From Metabacillus mangrovi (GTDB taxonomy: Bacteria > Bacillota > Bacilli > Bacillales > Bacillaceae), in contig NZ_WMIB01000006.1 of the NCBI RefSeq assembly GCF_009711125.1, positions 62,001 through 126,000 on the forward strand: 64,000 nt of DNA, written 5' to 3'. Below are positions 1 through 8,539 of the stretch, piece after piece (positions within the stretch are counted from its first letter, which is position 1; each line of letters opens with the position of its first letter). The notes under the pieces were generated by a model. It worked only from the letters and a program-made list of their open reading frames with translations. It did not search any database and was not told the DNA's origin. The position numbers were made by a program, and so were the translations under genes.

Positions 1-1277
1 ATCTGCTTCACCTTCAGTTTGTTGATATTGAAGGAATTTTGAAGCACGTTACGATAACGGCTGATCAGTTCGAGGATGCAGTCGAAGGCAAAATTATGTT
101 TGATGGTTCCTCCATTAAGGGATTCAGCCCGATTAACCGCTCCGATCTGTTTTTGCAGCCGGATTTGGACTCCTTCGCCATTATTCCGTGGTCAGTGGAA
201 AAGAATTATGCGGAAGCACGGTTTCTTTGCCAGGTCAAAAACCCGGACGGTACTCCATATGAGGGAGATTCAAGAAACGTTCTGATCCGTTCTGTCGAAA
301 ACGCCAGGAAATTTGGATATACAATCAGCATTGGGCCGGAACTGGAGTTCTTTCTTTTTCAAATGGACCAAGCGGGAAACCCTACCGTTCATCCCCATGA
401 TAAGGGAGGATATTTTGAGCCTTCCCATGATCTTGGAGAAAAGGTCAGGCTGGAAATATACCGTACACTAAAAGCAATGGGCTTCAAGATTGAAGCCTCG
501 CATCATGAAGTTGCAATGGGGCAGCATGAAATCAATTTTCAATTCAGGGATGCCCTTGCCTCGGCAGATAACGCAACGACTTATAAGTGGATTGTAAAGA
601 CAGTTGCAAAACAGCATAATCTGCATGCATCCTTCATGCCAAAGCCGGTTCAGGGAACAAACGGATCAGGTATGCATGTAAATATTTCGCTTTTTAAAGA
701 CGGAGAAAATATGTTTTATGATGAGAAGGACGAACGCGGGCTTTCTGAAAGTGCTTATTTCTTTATCCGCGGGCTTTTAGACCATGTTGAAGAACTGACG
801 GCCATCACCAACCCCGTCGTGAATTCCTATAAACGGATTGTCCCTGGATATGAAGCACCATGTTACATTGCGTGGTCTGCCTGCAACCGCTCTTCGCTTA
901 TTCGCATCCCTTCTAAAAGGGGGGCAGGAACGCGGGTGGAGGTTCGGCATCCGGACCCTTCTGCCAATCCATATCTCGCATACGCTGTTATTGCAGAAGC
1001 AGGGCTTTCGGGTATAGGTTCACAAATTCTGCCTGAACCTCCTATAGAAGAGGATATCTTTGCAATGACCTCAGAAGCCAGGACTGACAAAGGCATCGTT
1101 CATCTCCCAAACAGCCTGGAAGCCGCATTGAACAAGCTGGAAGCGGGTTCGCTCGCTCGGACTATTCTGGGCAGCCATGTCTATGAACAGTTCACTGCTT
1201 TGAAAAAAGCAGAATGGGAATCGTTTAAGAATACCGTTCATGCATGGGAACTTGAACATTATCATACGAAATTCTAA
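1..1277 (+). CDS. Glutamine synthetase, type I (5' end cut by window edge)
   Basis: ATP-dependent ligation of ammonia to glutamate, cytoplasmic. The reading frame is open from base 3 and the extra codons (ending LHLQFVDIEGILKHV) match the usual GlnA N-terminus, so the gene starts upstream of the window; the TTG at 39 is not the real start. Visible family motifs are MFDGSSIKGF, GPELEFF, HHEVAMGQHE, NGSGMHVN, GYEAPCY and NRSSLIRIPSKRG. It differs from B. subtilis GlnA at conserved places: the position aligned with feedback-site Arg62 (FVRIEESD in B. subtilis) is Pro (FSPINRSD), and HHEVAPGQHE has become HHEVAMGQHE. No glnR lies downstream. I infer a secondary GlnA paralog, possibly with altered glutamine feedback, so no symbol is given. 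Confidence 0.93.
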   Translation, partial: LLHLQFVDIEGILKHVTITADQFEDAVEGKIMFDGSSIKGFSPINRSDLFLQPDLDSFAIIPWSVEKNYAEARFLCQVKNPDGTPYEGDSRNVLIRSVENARKFGYTISIGPELEFFLFQMDQAGNPTVHPHDKGGYFEPSHDLGEKVRLEIYRTLKAMGFKIEASHHEVAMGQHEINFQFRDALASADNATTYKWIVKTVAKQHNLHASFMPKPVQGTNGSGMHVNISLFKDGENMFYDEKDERGLSESAYFFIRGLLDHVEELTAITNPVVNSYKRIVPGYEAPCYIAWSACNRSSLIRIPSKRGAGTRVEVRHPDPSANPYLAYAVIAEAGLSGIGSQILPEPPIEEDIFAMTSEARTDKGIVHLPNSLEAALNKLEAGSLARTILGSHVYEQFTALKKAEWESFKNTVHAWELEHYHTKF

Positions 1278-1304
1278 AAATTGAAGGCGATGGTAACGCA
1301 AGCA

Positions 1305-1453
1305 GCTGATTTTCAACACCAGCTGACTGGAGTGGAAGGCGTAAAACTATGTTGAAGAGCGGGACAGATGAGACTCCGGCAGCCGCGATGCTGTGAAGAG
1401 GCTCACTGCCCACCACTGGATGAGGGAGCGCCTGGCAGCTTCAATCAACAGCC
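1305..1453. repeat. Interspersed intergenic repeat, copy A (about 150 bp)
   Basis: The stretch running through GACTGGAGTGGAAGGCGTAA, GCGGGACAGATGAGACTCC, GAGGCTCACTGCCCACCACT and ending CAATCAACAGCC matches, with substitutions, the stretch at 9077-9228. Both lie between a + strand gene end and a - strand gene end. It has no convincing reading frame. Similar sequences are familiar from Bacillaceae intergenic regions; function unknown. Confidence 0.75.
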
Positions 1454-1472
1454 AAATGGAACAGACGTGAAT

Positions 1473-1511
1473 AAAAAAGGACGCCTTTTCAGCACAGGCG
1501 TCCTTTTTCCT
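1473..1511. terminator. Bidirectional intrinsic terminator between glnA paralog and glpP
   Basis: Hairpin AAAAAGGACGCC / GGCGTCCTTTTT with an A-run on one side and a T-run on the other, placed between two convergent genes. Confidence 0.85.
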
Positions 1512-1517
1512 TTGAAC

Positions 1518-2072
1518 TTATCCTTTTTTCCAAAGCGAGGTTTCCGAACTTGTAATCGCAGCAGCCCCTGCTTTAATCGCTGCGTCAACCTCTTCATGCG
1601 TACGGACAAATCCTCCTGCAAGAATCGGGATATCCGTTTCTTTTCTTATTTCCCCGATTAAACTGGGAACGACGCCCGGAAGCACCTCTATATAATCAGG
1701 CCGGATTTTCTTGATAAACTCCAGACTCTTTGCAAGCGCGCTTGTATCGAGCAGAAACAGACGCTGCACTGCAATCAGGTTGCGCTGTTTTGCTTTTGCA
1801 ATCACATTGGAACGGGTTGAAATGAGACCGGCCGGTTTAATTTCCTGGGAGATAAATTCAGCCGCATATTCGTCGTGCTTTAAGCCCTGAATAAGGTCGA
1901 CGTGGATGAGCAGCTTTTTTCCTGCCTTTTCAGAAGCTCCTACAATTCCCTTCAGCTGGCCGAGGTGGGTATCAAGCAGCACTCCATATGTATAATCACT
2001 TCTCAAAAATTGATCAAATTGCTTCATATTCCGTAACGCAGGCACTATTTTCTGCCCTTCAAACACCATCAT
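1518..2072 (-). CDS. glpP: Glycerol uptake operon antiterminator
   Basis: 184 residues, close to B. subtilis GlpP (about 192). GlpP binds glycerol-3-phosphate and the leader mRNAs of glp genes and prevents early termination. It has a TIM-barrel-like fold; recognisable stretches are [40 protein letters not shown] and ILAGGFVRT. Start at ATG 2072, with GGCAGGAG upstream. In B. subtilis glpP is followed by glpF, glpK and glpD; here the next gene is a convergent glutamine synthetase, so glpP is separated from its targets. A terminator at 2139-2163 isolates it from yhcX, so it probably has its own promoter. Confidence 0.92.
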   Translation of the reverse strand: MMVFEGQKIVPALRNMKQFDQFLRSDYTYGVLLDTHLGQLKGIVGASEKAGKKLLIHVDLIQGLKHDEYAAEFISQEIKPAGLISTRSNVIAKAKQRNLIAVQRLFLLDTSALAKSLEFIKKIRPDYIEVLPGVVPSLIGEIRKETDIPILAGGFVRTHEEVDAAIKAGAAAITSSETSLWKKG

Positions 2073-2138
2073 CGCACGCTCCTGCCAAAACTGTTTTGTT
2101 TATCTTACCACATTCCAGGCAGCGCTATTTGGGAAGAT

Positions 2139-2163
2139 GCAAAAAAACCGGCTTTCGCCGGTC
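2139..2163 (-). terminator. Terminator of yhcX
   Basis: On the - strand ACCGGCGAAAGCCGGT is followed directly by seven T. It lies between the yhcX stop and the glpP start. Confidence 0.85.
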
Positions 2164-2169
2164 TTCTTC

Positions 2170-3717
2170 TTACCTGTTCTTATAATTCAGTGAATACAGA
2201 TCGCGTCTCCTGTCTCTGAGCTGCCGGACCGTACCGGACTGGCGCTGCCTTCTGAGAATTTCCAGGTCTACATCACCGATTACCACCATTTCAATGTTCG
2301 GGTTGCACTCCCCGACAATTCCGTCACGTGCGTATTCAAAATCGGACGGTGAAAAAATAGCGGACTGTGCATATTGAATGTCCATGTTTTCCGTCTGAGG
2401 CAGGTTGCCCACTGTGCCTGAGATGACGGTATACACCTGATTCTCGACAGCCCGCGCCTGTGCACAGTAGCGGACTCTCAAGTAACCCTGACGGTCTTCG
2501 GTACAGAACGGTGTGAAAATGATTTTCGCTCCCATGTCTGTCGCAATGCGGGCTAGCTCCGGAAACTCAATATCATAGCAAATTTGGATCGCGATTTTAC
2601 CGCAGTCTGTATCGAATACTTTGACATGGTCCCCTGCACTGATGCCCCACCATTTGCGCTCATTCGGTGTAATATGGATTTTATACTGCTTTTCGATCGT
2701 TCCATCCCGTCTGAACAAGTAGGCGATGTTGTAAATATCCCCGTCATCCTCTTCTACCACATGAGATCCGCCGATAATGTTGATGTTGTATTTTACAGCC
2801 AGGTCTGTAAACAGGGAGATATAATCCTCAGTAAATTCCGTCAGCCTCCGTATTGCCTGGCTCGGCGTCTTCTCATTTCCAAACGACATGAGCTGAGTCG
2901 TAAACAGCTCCGGAAAGACTGCAAAATCTGCATCGGCATCTGAGGCTACATCCACGTAATATTCCGACTGCTTCGCGAATTCATCAAATGATTCAATCTG
3001 CTTCATCATATACTGGACGACACAGATCCTTACCGGGAAGGAGGTCTTGTAGTACCTTTTTGTATTCGGCTGGTAATCCACGTTGTTCCATTCCATTAAG
3101 GTAGCATACTGGTTGGACTGCCTGTCATCCGGAAGATAGCTGGGATTGATCCTCATAAGCGTAAATCCGTTCATCAGCTGAAAAGAAAGCACCGGGTCAT
3201 AAATGCGGTGATGAATAACTTCTTCCACATACTCCCTCGGTGTCAGCTCTCCCGCATGCTTATGGAAATTCGGGATGCGCCCGCCGATGATGATGCTTTT
3301 CAGATTCATCAGGCGGGCAAGTTCTTTCCGTGCCTCATATAGTCTGTAGCCGATGCTCATTCTCCTGAACTCCGGATCGACCATAACCTCTATTCCATAC
3401 AGGTTGTATCCATCCGGATTATGGTTCGTAATATAGCCGTTATCGGTGATATCATCCCAGGTATGCCTGTCATCGTACTCATCAAAGTTAACAAGAAGAC
3501 TCGAGCAGGAACCGATAATCTGCCCTTCAAACTCCGCACAGAACTGGCCTTCCGGAAAATGCTCCAGATGGCTTTCAAGGTGTTCAGGTTTCCACGGATC
3601 CATTCCGGGGAAGCATTTTCTCTGCATCTCAATGATGGCATCTATATCTTTGTGCTCAATATTGCGGATCATCATTTTTTTCTCGAATTTGGACAAATCC
3701 AGTTTTTCAGACATCAT
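2170..3717 (-). CDS. yhcX: GNAT acetyltransferase fused to carbon-nitrogen hydrolase (YhcX-like)
   Basis: 515 residues, two domains. Residues about 15-190 are a GNAT fold (IEVMVDPEFRRMSIGYRLYE resembles the acetyl-CoA loop). Residues about 228-500 are a nitrilase-superfamily amidohydrolase with the Glu-Lys-Cys triad visible: Glu270 in FPEL, Lys346 in QYKIHIT and Cys380 in QICYDIEFPE. Length and sequence match B. subtilis YhcX (513 aa). The substrate is not known; the family hydrolyses C-N bonds of amides or nitriles. Start chosen at ATG 3717, with AAAGGAG five bases upstream; a second ATG follows at once. It lies 47 bp after yhcW on the same strand and is probably cotranscribed with it. Confidence 0.9.
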   Translation of the reverse strand: MMSEKLDLSKFEKKMMIRNIEHKDIDAIIEMQRKCFPGMDPWKPEHLESHLEHFPEGQFCAEFEGQIIGSCSSLLVNFDEYDDRHTWDDITDNGYITNHNPDGYNLYGIEVMVDPEFRRMSIGYRLYEARKELARLMNLKSIIIGGRIPNFHKHAGELTPREYVEEVIHHRIYDPVLSFQLMNGFTLMRINPSYLPDDRQSNQYATLMEWNNVDYQPNTKRYYKTSFPVRICVVQYMMKQIESFDEFAKQSEYYVDVASDADADFAVFPELFTTQLMSFGNEKTPSQAIRRLTEFTEDYISLFTDLAVKYNINIIGGSHVVEEDDGDIYNIAYLFRRDGTIEKQYKIHITPNERKWWGISAGDHVKVFDTDCGKIAIQICYDIEFPELARIATDMGAKIIFTPFCTEDRQGYLRVRYCAQARAVENQVYTVISGTVGNLPQTENMDIQYAQSAIFSPSDFEYARDGIVGECNPNIEMVVIGDVDLEILRRQRQSGTVRQLRDRRRDLYSLNYKNR

Positions 3718-3764
3718 GCCAACTCCTTTATCATTAGAGTCATTTACCCGCTGTTCAGCTGAAA

Positions 3765-4433
3765 TTAAACCCTTTTTTGTTCTTCCAGCTTTTCGAGCAG
3801 CATTTTAAAGTCCAGCTCAGCCATTGATTCAAGCCGGTGCTCTGTTTCACCAAAGGTTAATCCGGCTGTAATTTCATTCGGCACGATGACACAGGCCATG
3901 CCTGCCCGCATTGCAGCGGTCGACCCGTGGACTGAATCTTCAAAAGCAATGCACTCTTCCGGCTTAACGCCCAAACATTCCGCTGCTTTTAGATACAGAT
4001 CGGGATTCGGCTTTACCTCTTCAACATCATCACTGGTCTTAATGCATTCGAAGTAATCGAATAGGTTTATGTTTTTTAAATGCGTGCTGACCCACTCATA
4101 ATCTGAACTTGATGCCAGGCCGATTTTAAAGCCAAGCTCCCTGGCTGCCGTAAGATACGCTTCCACTCCAGGTCTGGCAAGCTCTTCTTTAATTCTTTGC
4201 GCGAATCTCTTTTCCCTGTCTGTCTGCAGAGCAGCCTGATCAATTTTCTCCTTCAGCTGTTCCTCGAGATAGGCAAATGGCATAAACCCGGAATTTGTCC
4301 CGACATCTTTCACCCATACTTCAAGAGGAAGGACGGAGCCGTGCTCTTCAAACATTTCCTGAAGAATCCGGTAGTGCAGCGTCTCTGTATCAAGAATTAA
4401 TCCGTCAAAATCAAATATTACAGCTTTATACAC
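3765..4433 (-). CDS. yhcW: HAD-family phosphatase / beta-phosphoglucomutase-like (YhcW)
   Basis: 222 residues, the length of B. subtilis YhcW. Haloacid dehalogenase motif I is FDFDGLILDTE (residues 7-17; nucleophile Asp8 or so, with the second Asp two residues on). Motif II lies near IGLASSSD, and motif III/IV in EEVKPNPDLYLKAA and CIAFEDSVHGSTAAMRAGM. The cap domain follows motif I, as in subfamily I sugar-phosphate phosphatases and phosphoglucomutases. Cytoplasmic. The exact substrate cannot be told from sequence. First gene of a likely yhcW-yhcX unit; the upstream yhcV is separated by a terminator. Confidence 0.88.
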   Translation of the reverse strand: MYKAVIFDFDGLILDTETLHYRILQEMFEEHGSVLPLEVWVKDVGTNSGFMPFAYLEEQLKEKIDQAALQTDREKRFAQRIKEELARPGVEAYLTAARELGFKIGLASSSDYEWVSTHLKNINLFDYFECIKTSDDVEEVKPNPDLYLKAAECLGVKPEECIAFEDSVHGSTAAMRAGMACVIVPNEITAGLTFGETEHRLESMAELDFKMLLEKLEEQKRV

Positions 4434-4491
4434 CGTTCTCAGCTCCTGTCGTTATGTATCAATACCATTTTAAACGTATCAAAGCTTTCTT

Positions 4492-4524
4492 GAAAAGAAA
4501 AGGACAACCGGCTGGCCGGCTGTC
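4492..4524 (-). terminator. Terminator of yhcV
   Basis: On the - strand GACAGCCGGCCAGCCGGTTGTC folds into a hairpin and is followed by a T-rich tract (CTTTTCTTTT). Confidence 0.8.
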
Positions 4525-4536
4525 CCCTCTCCGTCA

Positions 4537-4968
4537 TTATTTTTGTTCACGGCTATGCTGATCGGAAATGCTTGAAAGGGCACTGCCTGCTGTTTCATTC
4601 GAAAGCTGGTTGACAGAAAGGTCCCCAAGAGCCACCATTCCAACCAGATTGTTATTTTCTACAATCGGCAAACGGCGAATCTGGTTCTGAGCCATAAGCT
4701 GGGTTGCTTCTTCATAGCTCATATCGGGACGTCCTGAAACGACGCTGGAAGTCATAACGTCCGATACCTTCGTGCTGCTTTCTCTTCCTTCAGCTGTCGT
4801 GCGCAGAGTGATATCACGGTCCGTAATGATTCCTTTCATCTGGCCGTTGTCCACAACAGGAATAGAACCAACATTATACTGGCTCATCAGCTGTGCTGCC
4901 TCCTGGATAGACTGGCTGGAAGAAACACTTGCTACATTTTTGGACATAATGGAGTTGACTGAATTCAT
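4537..4968 (-). CDS. yhcV: Tandem CBS-domain protein (YhcV-like)
   Basis: 143 residues made almost entirely of two CBS motifs: residues about 5-57 (VASVSSSQSIQEAAQLM through GIITDRDITLR) and about 70-122 (VVSGRPDMSYEEATQLM through LVGMVALGDLSVNQ). CBS pairs bind adenine nucleotides or related ligands and work as sensors. The C-terminal 20 residues are polar. Start ATG 4968 behind GGGGAGGATCATC. Same position and length as B. subtilis yhcV beside yhcW. No catalytic domain is attached, so the partner protein is unknown. Confidence 0.88.
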   Translation of the reverse strand: MNSVNSIMSKNVASVSSSQSIQEAAQLMSQYNVGSIPVVDNGQMKGIITDRDITLRTTAEGRESSTKVSDVMTSSVVSGRPDMSYEEATQLMAQNQIRRLPIVENNNLVGMVALGDLSVNQLSNETAGSALSSISDQHSREQK

Positions 4969-5044
4969 GATGATCCTCCCCTTTCAAGGCATAGTATGAG
5001 CTTTAATGGCTGGCAGCTTGAATAGAAAATCTTCTCAATGCATG

Positions 5045-5079
5045 AAAAAAACGGCGGAGCAGCCGCCGTTTTTTTTTCT
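5045..5079. terminator. Terminator of malL operon
   Basis: AACGGCGGAGCAGCCGCCGTT hairpin, flanked by A-run and T-run. It lies just after the malL stop on the - strand and is symmetrical enough to act both ways. Confidence 0.88.
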
Positions 5080-5085
5080 TAAGCC

Positions 5086-6768
5086 TTAAGAAAACCGGTA
5101 AACTCTTGCTTCCCATGGCCTCATTTTACATTCACTGAAAGTACCGCTGTGATCGGAATAATTGCTTACGAGGATTTCGGGATTCCCTTCCAGCAGCCCA
5201 TCCGGAAGTCGAAAATCCGGATTATTTCCCGAGAAATTTGCCATAACGAGCAGTTTCTCCCCGTTATATTCCCGGATGTAGGCGAAAATTTCTGGATCCT
5301 CTTCTAGGATCAGCTGAAAAGAACCGTACACGATGATTTCATGCTCTTTCCTCAGCTTGATCAGCTTTTGGTAAAAGTAGAAAATAGAGTCTTGATCATC
5401 CAGTGCTTCTTTCACATTAATCCGGCTATAATTCGGATTCGCTTCGATCCACGGTGTCCCGTCTGTAAAGCCGCCGTTTTCCCTGTCATCCCACTGGACC
5501 GGTGTTCTGGCATTGTCCCTGCCTTTAATGTAGATTGAATTCATTACTGCTGCCGTATCCTGCTTATTTTCTATAACACGCTCTTTGTACATGTTCAGTG
5601 TCTCAACATCCTTATATTGCTGTATGGCCTCAAACCGGACGTTGGTCATCCCGATTTCTTCCCCCTGATAAATGTACGGCGTTCCCTGCATCATATGAAG
5701 ACAGGCAGCCAGCATTTTCGCTGATTCTACGCGGTAGTTCTGATCATCCCCCCACCTTGAAACAATTCTGGGCTGATCATGGTTATTCCAGTAAAGACTG
5801 TTCCAGCCCTTCCCATGCATCCCCACCTGCCAGCGGGCAAGTGACCGCTTTAAATCCCTTAAATCAAGAGGTTTAACATCCCATTTGCTTTTGCCGGGCT
5901 GGGTGTCGAGATCCATATGTTCAAACTGGAACACCATGTTCAATTCATTCCGTTCACGATCGGTATACAGGATGCCTTCATCCGGGGAGACCCCCGGCAT
6001 TTCTCCTACCGTCATCACATCATATTTAGAAAGCACTTCCCGGTTCATTTCCTGCAAGTACTCATGAATTCGCGGACCGTTCATAAAATATTCCCCGCCT
6101 GGAGCAAACGGTTTGTTTTCAGGATTCGGGGCATCAGGAAGGCTTTCATGTTTTGATATGAAATTGATGACATCCATACGGAAGCCGTCTATTCCTTTAT
6201 CCAGCCAGAAAGTCATCATGTCATAGATCTCCCGGCGGAGCTTCTCGTTCTCCCAATTCAAATCAGGCTGCTTTTTTGTGAATAAATGGAGGTAATATTC
6301 ATCTGTCGCTTCATCAAACTGCCACGCAGAACCGCTGAATACGGACTCCCAATTGTTCGGTTCCCTGCCCTCTTTAGAAGGACGCCAAATGTAGTAATCA
6401 CGGTAAGGATGGTCCTTGGAGCTTCTGGATTCAGCAAACCAGGCATGCTCATCAGAGGAATGATTCACAACAAGATCCATCACTAGTCTGATCCCGCGTG
6501 CATGCATCTCCTCAAGCATCTCCTCCCAGTCCGACATCGTACCGAATTCATCCATTATATTTCGGTAATCACTGATATCGTACCCGTTATCATCGTTCGG
6601 AGACTGATAAACCGGAGACAGCCAGACTACATCCACTCCCAGCTCTTTTAGATAATCCAGCTTCGATATGATTCCTTGAATATCCCCGATTCCATCCCCA
6701 TTGCTGTCCATAAAGCTTCTCGGATAAATTTGATACACAACCGCTTCTTTCCACCAGGTTTTCTCCAT
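5086..6768 (-). CDS. malL: Oligo-1,6-glucosidase, GH13 (MalL-like)
   Basis: 560 residues, no signal peptide, so intracellular. GH13 catalytic residues are Asp199 (GFRMDVINFI), Glu256 (VGEMPG) and Asp331 (NNHDQPR). The residue after the nucleophile is Val200; in this family Val there goes with alpha-1,6 linkages (isomaltose, short isomaltooligosaccharides), while alpha-1,4-specific members carry Ala or Gly/Thr. The N-terminal WWKEAVVYQIYPRSF is typical. The start ATG lies 11 bp after the LacI-type regulator's stop, with AGGAG, so the two form an operon. With the secreted GH66 and GH31 enzymes at 12.3-16.7 kb it would finish dextran breakdown inside the cell; that link is inference. Confidence 0.92.
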   Translation of the reverse strand: MEKTWWKEAVVYQIYPRSFMDSNGDGIGDIQGIISKLDYLKELGVDVVWLSPVYQSPNDDNGYDISDYRNIMDEFGTMSDWEEMLEEMHARGIRLVMDLVVNHSSDEHAWFAESRSSKDHPYRDYYIWRPSKEGREPNNWESVFSGSAWQFDEATDEYYLHLFTKKQPDLNWENEKLRREIYDMMTFWLDKGIDGFRMDVINFISKHESLPDAPNPENKPFAPGGEYFMNGPRIHEYLQEMNREVLSKYDVMTVGEMPGVSPDEGILYTDRERNELNMVFQFEHMDLDTQPGKSKWDVKPLDLRDLKRSLARWQVGMHGKGWNSLYWNNHDQPRIVSRWGDDQNYRVESAKMLAACLHMMQGTPYIYQGEEIGMTNVRFEAIQQYKDVETLNMYKERVIENKQDTAAVMNSIYIKGRDNARTPVQWDDRENGGFTDGTPWIEANPNYSRINVKEALDDQDSIFYFYQKLIKLRKEHEIIVYGSFQLILEEDPEIFAYIREYNGEKLLVMANFSGNNPDFRLPDGLLEGNPEILVSNYSDHSGTFSECKMRPWEARVYRFS

Positions 6769-6779
6769 GTTAACAGCTC

Positions 6780-7781
6780 CTAATGCAGATTTTTCACTGA
6801 ATCTCTTTCTGTAATTTCGTAAGGCATGAAAACACTCTCCGCCTGGCCTCCTCCAATCAGCTCCATTACCATCTTCATGGCCTGCTTCCCCATTTCCTGT
6901 ATCGGCTGATGAACCGCAGTTAACGGCGGGATGGACATCATCGCGATATCGGTATCATCATACCCGATGACTGAAAGATCTCCCGGAACGCTGATCCCCT
7001 TTTCATAGCAGTAGGAGAAGACACCAAGAGCCATTTCGTCACTTGCAGAAAAGACCGCTGTCATGCTTGGATTTCTTTCCGCAAGGCGTTTCATTGCTTC
7101 ATACCCGCTTTTATATCCGAAATCCCCATATTCAATCAATCCCTCTTCAAATGGCAGATCCGCCTCAGAAAGCGCCTCTTTCAGTCCGGCAATCCTAGGA
7201 GTACCTGAAATTGGATCATCTTTCGTGCCGCTGATCATTCCAATTTTTCGATGTCCCCTCCTGATCAGATATTGTACGGCTGAGAAGGAAGCTGCCTGAT
7301 CATCTACCTTGATATAGGGGATTTTAGGGGCCGTGGATACAGTTGCAATGACAGCAGCGGGGATTCCGAGACTGGTGAGAGCATCAGCATATTCTTCCTT
7401 CAGCCATTCACTGGCGAATAAAATGCCGTCCACCTGTTTCTCCCTGAGCAAATTCAAGTATTCCATCGTCCTGACCCCGTTCGAGTCCGTATTGCAGACG
7501 ATTACGCTATACCCCCTCTTTCTGGCTTCCCCCTCGATCCCCTGCAGCAGACGGGCCGCAAAATAACTGGAAAGCTGCGGGAGAAGAACCCCTATGGTGT
7601 TTGATTTCCGGCTGACAAGATTTCTGGCAACCGCATTCGGAGTATAGCCCAGCTCTTTGATCACAGCCGTTACCTTTTTCATCGTTTCAGGTGAATAGCC
7701 GGGCAAACCATTCACAATCCGTGATACAGTCGCCACTGATACACCTGAAAGCCTTGCAACATCCTTAATAGTAGGTCTCAA
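6780..7781 (-). CDS. LacI-family transcriptional regulator of the malL operon
   Basis: 333 residues. The N-terminal helix-turn-helix is TIKDVARLSGVSVATVSRIVNG, with hinge SPETMKKVTAVIKELGYTPNAVARNL; residues about 60-330 are the periplasmic-binding-protein-like sugar domain. The start is a TTG at 7781, preceded by AAGGAAG ten bases upstream. It is transcribed ahead of malL with an 11-bp gap. An 18-bp perfect palindrome lies 23 bp upstream, so autoregulation and control of malL is likely. The effector is probably an alpha-glucoside; this is inferred from the neighbour only. Confidence 0.9.
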   Translation of the reverse strand: MRPTIKDVARLSGVSVATVSRIVNGLPGYSPETMKKVTAVIKELGYTPNAVARNLVSRKSNTIGVLLPQLSSYFAARLLQGIEGEARKRGYSVIVCNTDSNGVRTMEYLNLLREKQVDGILFASEWLKEEYADALTSLGIPAAVIATVSTAPKIPYIKVDDQAASFSAVQYLIRRGHRKIGMISGTKDDPISGTPRIAGLKEALSEADLPFEEGLIEYGDFGYKSGYEAMKRLAERNPSMTAVFSASDEMALGVFSYCYEKGISVPGDLSVIGYDDTDIAMMSIPPLTAVHQPIQEMGKQAMKMVMELIGGGQAESVFMPYEITERDSVKNLH

Positions 7782-7803
7782 AGCTCTGCACTTCCTTTTT
7801 ATA

Positions 7804-7821
7804 AGCGTAAACGTTTACGCT
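7804..7821. promoter_or_regulatory. 18-bp palindromic operator, LacI type
   Basis: AGCGTAAACGTTTACGCT is a perfect palindrome centred on CG, the usual form of LacI/GalR operators. Its core resembles a CcpA cre site, but both outer positions (TG...CA) are missing, so a dedicated operator for the adjacent regulator is preferred. Confidence 0.75.
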
Positions 7822-8042
7822 AACGGTTGTAATTTCCCTGAAGAATGCCGATCCGCTGCTGCCTTGTGAGCAGACCTAAAGTGTTATTTTCAGGTCCACA
7901 TCAACACCCTATAAAGCTGACTTCAGGGCCGTCCACTGATGATTGATTCGATCATTCAAAAGGAGCTTGTCTTCCATAGTTATCCTATCTTATTTTAGAC
8001 TACAATTGAAAACGGTGTCAATTTCATAGAACCGAAACTTTG

Positions 8043-8072
8043 TTTACAAGGCTTCATCTGCTGTACTATAAT
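8043..8072 (+). promoter_or_regulatory. Sigma-A promoter of bdbC
   Basis: TTTACA, 18 bp, TATAAT. The expected transcription start near 8080 falls at or after the ATG at 8077, which supports translation from 8107 instead. The rest of the 7822-8042 gap shows nothing else I can name. Confidence 0.7.
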
Positions 8073-8106
8073 TTTCATGTCTAATACTGAAACCGGGGAG
8101 ATCTGT

Positions 8107-8538
8107 ATGAACAACCAAAAAGCTCTTGAAAACTGGCTGCTTGCCGGCTGGGCTGCTTCCTTTGTCTCCACTCTCGGCAGCTTGTATTTCTCGGAAATTG
8201 TCGGCTTTGAACCTTGCCAGCTGTGCTGGTACCAAAGAATTCTCATGTATCCCCAAGTGATTCTTCTCGGACTTGCAGCTGCAAGAAAAGACTATAGCAT
8301 CGCCTTATACAGTCTTGTTCTTTCCTGCATCGGTGCTGCCTTCTCCATTTATCATTATGGATTGCAAAAGGTTCCTTTCCTGGGAGACCATGCTGCAGTT
8401 TGCGGCAGAGTCCCTTGTACCGGAGAATACATCAACTGGCTCGGATTCATTACCATTCCGTTTCTTGCACTCTCTGGATTTGCCATCATTATTGTTTCAA
8501 GCATTATGATTTTAAAAATACGAAAGGCAGGCCGTTGA
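8107..8538 (+). CDS. bdbC: DsbB-like disulfide bond formation protein
   Basis: 143 residues, four membrane helices. DsbB/BdbC proteins pass electrons from extracytoplasmic thiol oxidases to quinone. Both Cys pairs are present: Cys37-Cys40 (PCQLCWYQRILMYP) and Cys99-Cys104 (AVCGRVPC). The stretch YINWLGFITIPFLAL is a family hallmark. Start chosen at ATG 8107, with GGGGAG seven bases upstream and a promoter at 8043-8072; the upstream ATG 8077 would lie at the transcription start. The next gene starts 1 bp after its stop and encodes a thioredoxin-like protein, its likely partner. Confidence 0.92.
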   Translation: MNNQKALENWLLAGWAASFVSTLGSLYFSEIVGFEPCQLCWYQRILMYPQVILLGLAAARKDYSIALYSLVLSCIGAAFSIYHYGLQKVPFLGDHAAVCGRVPCTGEYINWLGFITIPFLALSGFAIIIVSSIMILKIRKAGR

Positions 8539-8539
8539 A

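Noticed and set aside
7804-7821. CcpA cre site before the LacI gene
   Set aside because: The core looks like cre, but the outer TG and CA are absent on both sides; a dedicated LacI-type operator fits better.
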